A DNA stretch of 7,883 bases, taken from assembly GCA_943326025.2 (NCBI GenBank), contig CALPRR020000115.1:1-7883 (forward strand), given 5' to 3'. A program made the translations under genes and the position numbers. Positions within the stretch are counted from its first letter, which is position 1, and the number at the start of each line of letters is the position of its first letter. This DNA comes from Candidatus Kuenenia stuttgartensis. Its GTDB lineage: Bacteria; Bacteroidota; Bacteroidia; Flavobacteriales_D; Crocinitomicaceae. The notes below the pieces were generated by a model. That model searched no databases and was not told the DNA's origin. It saw nothing but the letters and a program-made list of their open reading frames with translations. Of the stretch, positions 5,998 through 7,883 are shown piece by piece.

Positions 5998-6026
5998 ATA
6001 AGCTGCCTATTTCGGAGGCAGCTTAT
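5998..6026 (-). terminator. Intrinsic terminator of glyA, possibly bidirectional
   Basis: A perfect 11-base stem, ATAAGCTGCCT (5998-6008) with AGGCAGCTTAT (6016-6026), around a 7-base loop. Read on the minus strand the stem is followed at once by a run of eight T, and it starts 24 bases after the glyA stop codon, so it is a strong rho-independent terminator for glyA. On the + strand, downstream of the hip operon, only a weaker T-rich stretch follows (TATAGTTTTTATTT), so it may stop that transcript less efficiently. Confidence 0.88.
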
Positions 6027-6049
6027 GAAATATAGTTTTTATTTAAATA

Positions 6050-7324
6050 TTACCACTTAAACAATGGACGACCACTTACTAAAGCATTCACTTCTTTACG
6101 AACTGCTTCGATTGTAGTTTCATTTGTAAAATCAGTTAAAACGCGATCAATTAATTCTACAATTTTTGGAATTTCAGTCTCGTTAACACCTCTTGAGGTA
6201 ATTGCTGGAGTACCAATTCTCATTCCTGAAGTAACAAACGGAGATTCTGTATCAAAAGGAACCATGTTTTTGTTCACTGTAATATCAGCTTTAACCAATG
6301 CGTTCTCAGCATCTTTTCCTGTTACATTTTTAGAACGTAAATCAATCAACATTGAATGATTTTCTGTTCCTCCAGAAATAACTTTATATCCTCTTTTAAC
6401 AAATTCTTCAGCCATTACAGAAGCATTCAATTTTACTTGCTTCATGTAAGTTTTGTAATTATCAGATAAAGCTTCACCAAAAGCAACAGCCTTAGCAGCA
6501 ATTACATGCTCTAATGGTCCACCTTGCATTCCTGGGAAAACTGCAGCATCCAATAAAGCAGCCATCGATTTTAAATTACCATTGTTCCATTTAATTCCAA
6601 ATGGGTTGTCGATGTTGTGACGCATCATTATTACACCACCTCTTGGTCCACGTAACGTTTTATGAGTTGTTGTAGTAACAATATGACAGTGATCAAATGG
6701 ATCGTTTAATAAACCTGCAGCAATCATACCTGCTGGGTGAGAAATATCAGCTAAAACTAAAGCACCAATTTTATCGGCAACTCTACGAATACGTGCATAA
6801 TCCCAATCACGGCTATAAGCAGATGCTCCACAGATAATTAATTTTGGATTTTCACGTAAAGCAACTTCTTCTAATTGATCGTAATCAACCATTTCAGTTT
6901 CTTTGTTAACTCCGTAAAAGAAAGGTTTGTATACTTTACCAGAGAAATTCACTGGAGAACCGTGAGATAAATGTCCACCATGAGAAAGATCAAAGCCTAA
7001 AATTTTATCTCCTGGCTGAAGACAAGCTAAAAATACAGCTGCATTTGCTTGTGCTCCTGAATGTGGTTGAACGTTTGCCCAAGTAGCACCAAATAATTTA
7101 CATAAACGATCGATTGCTAATTGCTCAACTTTATCAACTACTTCACATCCACCATAATATCTTTTCCCTGGAAGTCCTTCTGCATATTTGTTTGTTAAAA
7201 CACTTCCCATGGCTTGCATCACTTCATCACTTACAAAATTTTCTGAAGCAATTAATTCAATACCATGTAATTGACGATTGTTTTCCTCCTCAATTAATTG
7301 AAAAATTTCTTGGTCTCTTTTCAT
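6050..7324 (-). CDS. glyA: Serine hydroxymethyltransferase
   Basis: A PLP-dependent cytoplasmic enzyme that interconverts serine and glycine with transfer of a one-carbon unit to tetrahydrofolate. The 424-residue protein is complete. Seen: HGIELIASENF at 20-30; NKYAEGLPGKRYYGGCEVVD at 45-64; VQPHSGAQAN at 85-94; DISHPAGM at 193-200 for PLP contacts; and THKTLRGPRGG at 220-230 with the Schiff-base lysine K222. FPGMQGGP follows at 263-270, after a segment (about 235-260) longer than the corresponding part of E. coli GlyA and familiar from Bacteroidota enzymes. MKRDQEIFQLI is a normal N-terminus for the family, supporting this start. It has its own candidate promoter upstream and a strong terminator after it, so it is probably transcribed alone. 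Confidence 0.97.
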   Translation of the reverse strand: MKRDQEIFQLIEEENNRQLHGIELIASENFVSDEVMQAMGSVLTNKYAEGLPGKRYYGGCEVVDKVEQLAIDRLCKLFGATWANVQPHSGAQANAAVFLACLQPGDKILGFDLSHGGHLSHGSPVNFSGKVYKPFFYGVNKETEMVDYDQLEEVALRENPKLIICGASAYSRDWDYARIRRVADKIGALVLADISHPAGMIAAGLLNDPFDHCHIVTTTTHKTLRGPRGGVIMMRHNIDNPFGIKWNNGNLKSMAALLDAAVFPGMQGGPLEHVIAAKAVAFGEALSDNYKTYMKQVKLNASVMAEEFVKRGYKVISGGTENHSMLIDLRSKNVTGKDAENALVKADITVNKNMVPFDTESPFVTSGMRIGTPAITSRGVNETEIPKIVELIDRVLTDFTNETTIEAVRKEVNALVSGRPLFKW

Positions 7325-7361
7325 AACTTTTTCTACTTAGTAGTATATAATAATTTACGAT

Positions 7362-7387
7362 GTCTTTTTAAAGACGGTACAAAGATA
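7362..7387 (-). promoter_or_regulatory. Candidate glyA promoter (-7 element) with hairpin at the expected transcript start
   Basis: On the minus strand 7387-7380 reads TATCTTTG, an exact TAnnTTTG match. The transcript would begin near 7374-7376, giving a leader of about 50 bases. Starting there, bases 7375-7362 form a short inverted repeat (GTCTTT, AA, AAAGAC), so the RNA could carry a stem-loop at its very 5' end; a second small dyad, CTACT-T-AGTAG, lies at 7333-7343 close to the ATG. No clear -33 TTTG was found. The rest of the 130-base gap between glyA and the FKBP gene shows no further gene or riboswitch-like structure. Confidence 0.45.
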
Positions 7388-7454
7388 AAAGCTTATTTTT
7401 TATGGGCATTCTAAATGAACATAAAAATTACCTTCTAGTTCATATTTGTTTAAT

Positions 7455-7883
7455 TTAATTAGCGGAAACAATTTCCATATTAAAAACTAAAACTGAATTT
7501 TTAGGTATGTCATCAAGATCATTATCTCCATATCCAAGGTTAGGAGGGATGATCATAAATATTTTAGCACCAGGCTTATTTTCTAAAAGTATTTCTTTCC
7601 ATCCAGCGATTAAATCTTTGACATTAAAAGAAATAGGCTTTTTTTGATTATCGAAAACAGTTCCATTCAATAATTCTCCTCTATACGTAAATGAAACATT
7701 ATCTGTGTATTGAATAAGATCTCCTTTACCTTCTTTTTCAATCTCATAGTAAATCCCAGATTCTGTTTTGTTGCATTTCAAATGATTTTTTTTGATATAA
7801 TTATTGATTTGTTGATCAAAAGTGACTAAATCATCGTCCGAATATGTTTTACAGCCAATAAATAAAAGACTTAAAAACAGGTA
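7455..7883 (-). CDS. FKBP-type peptidyl-prolyl cis-trans isomerase lipoprotein (5' end outside the window)
   Basis: The frame is open from the right edge, giving 142 residues to a TAA at 7455-7457; the first residues (YLFLSLLFIGC) look like the end of a lipoprotein signal peptide, with the Cys at visible residue 11 as the lipidation site. The protein is therefore probably anchored in a membrane facing the periplasm or surface. The C-terminal ~90 residues form an FKBP domain: VSFTYRGELLNGTVFDN, LIAGWKEIL and LGYGDN contain the counterparts of FKBP12 Y26, F36, D37, I56, W59 and Y82, and VFNMEIV supplies F99, so it should be catalytically competent in protein folding. An internal TTG at 7781 is not the start, because the frame continues upstream into the signal peptide. 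It resembles gliding-associated GldI-type proteins in architecture, but identity with GldI cannot be claimed. Confidence 0.88.
   Translation of the reverse strand, partial: YLFLSLLFIGCKTYSDDDLVTFDQQINNYIKKNHLKCNKTESGIYYEIEKEGKGDLIQYTDNVSFTYRGELLNGTVFDNQKKPISFNVKDLIAGWKEILLENKPGAKIFMIIPPNLGYGDNDLDDIPKNSVLVFNMEIVSAN

Noticed and set aside
7415..7443. ATGAAC and GTTCAT inverted repeat downstream of the FKBP gene, as a possible terminator
   Set aside because: The stem is only 6 bases with a 17-base loop, low GC and no proper T-run after it, so it is too weak to call.
7779..7781. TTG as start codon of the FKBP gene
   Set aside because: The frame stays open for 34 further codons to the window edge and encodes a lipoprotein signal peptide with a lipidation cysteine; the TTG is internal.

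Overview
The window looks like chromosomal DNA from a low-GC member of the Bacteroidota, most likely class Flavobacteriia. The evidence is the strongly AT-rich sequence, short gaps and 4-base overlaps between genes, few recognisable Shine-Dalgarno sequences, several matches to the Bacteroidota -7 promoter element TAnnTTTG, and the style of the proteins (an endonuclease III without its iron-sulfur cysteines, a 424-residue serine hydroxymethyltransferase, GbsR- and DCC-family proteins). I cannot name the genus from sequence alone.

Layout. At the left edge, on the + strand, are the last codons of a RluA/RluD-type pseudouridine synthase, followed 24 bases later by nth (DNA repair). nth runs tail-to-tail into a minus-strand four-gene cassette covering 757-3769. 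In transcription order this is a GbsR/MarR-type regulator, a DCC-family thiol-disulfide protein with a C-terminal membrane domain, a TIGR01777-family nucleotide-sugar-epimerase-like protein, and a DUF2071/YqjF-like protein. The last three are tightly coupled (2-base gap, then an ATGA overlap). A 24-base identical sequence with a palindromic core lies both upstream of the regulator gene and directly before the DCC gene, so it is the obvious candidate operator for the regulator.

Divergent from the cassette, on the + strand at 3914-5960, is a HipB/HipA-type toxin-antitoxin pair. The antitoxin gene comes first, then the Ser/Thr-kinase toxin. A third small gene of unknown function overlaps the toxin gene by ATGA. 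The 144-base gap between the two divergent units holds the GbsR-type dyad, a separate dyad that may be the HipB operator, and -7 promoter elements facing each way.

The right part is housekeeping on the minus strand: glyA (serine hydroxymethyltransferase) with a clear intrinsic terminator that also separates it from the Hip operon, and at the right edge a lipoprotein FKBP-type peptidyl-prolyl isomerase whose start lies outside the window. The accessory and potentially novel content is the regulator-DCC-TIGR01777-DUF2071 cassette with its repeated operator, and the three-gene Hip operon.
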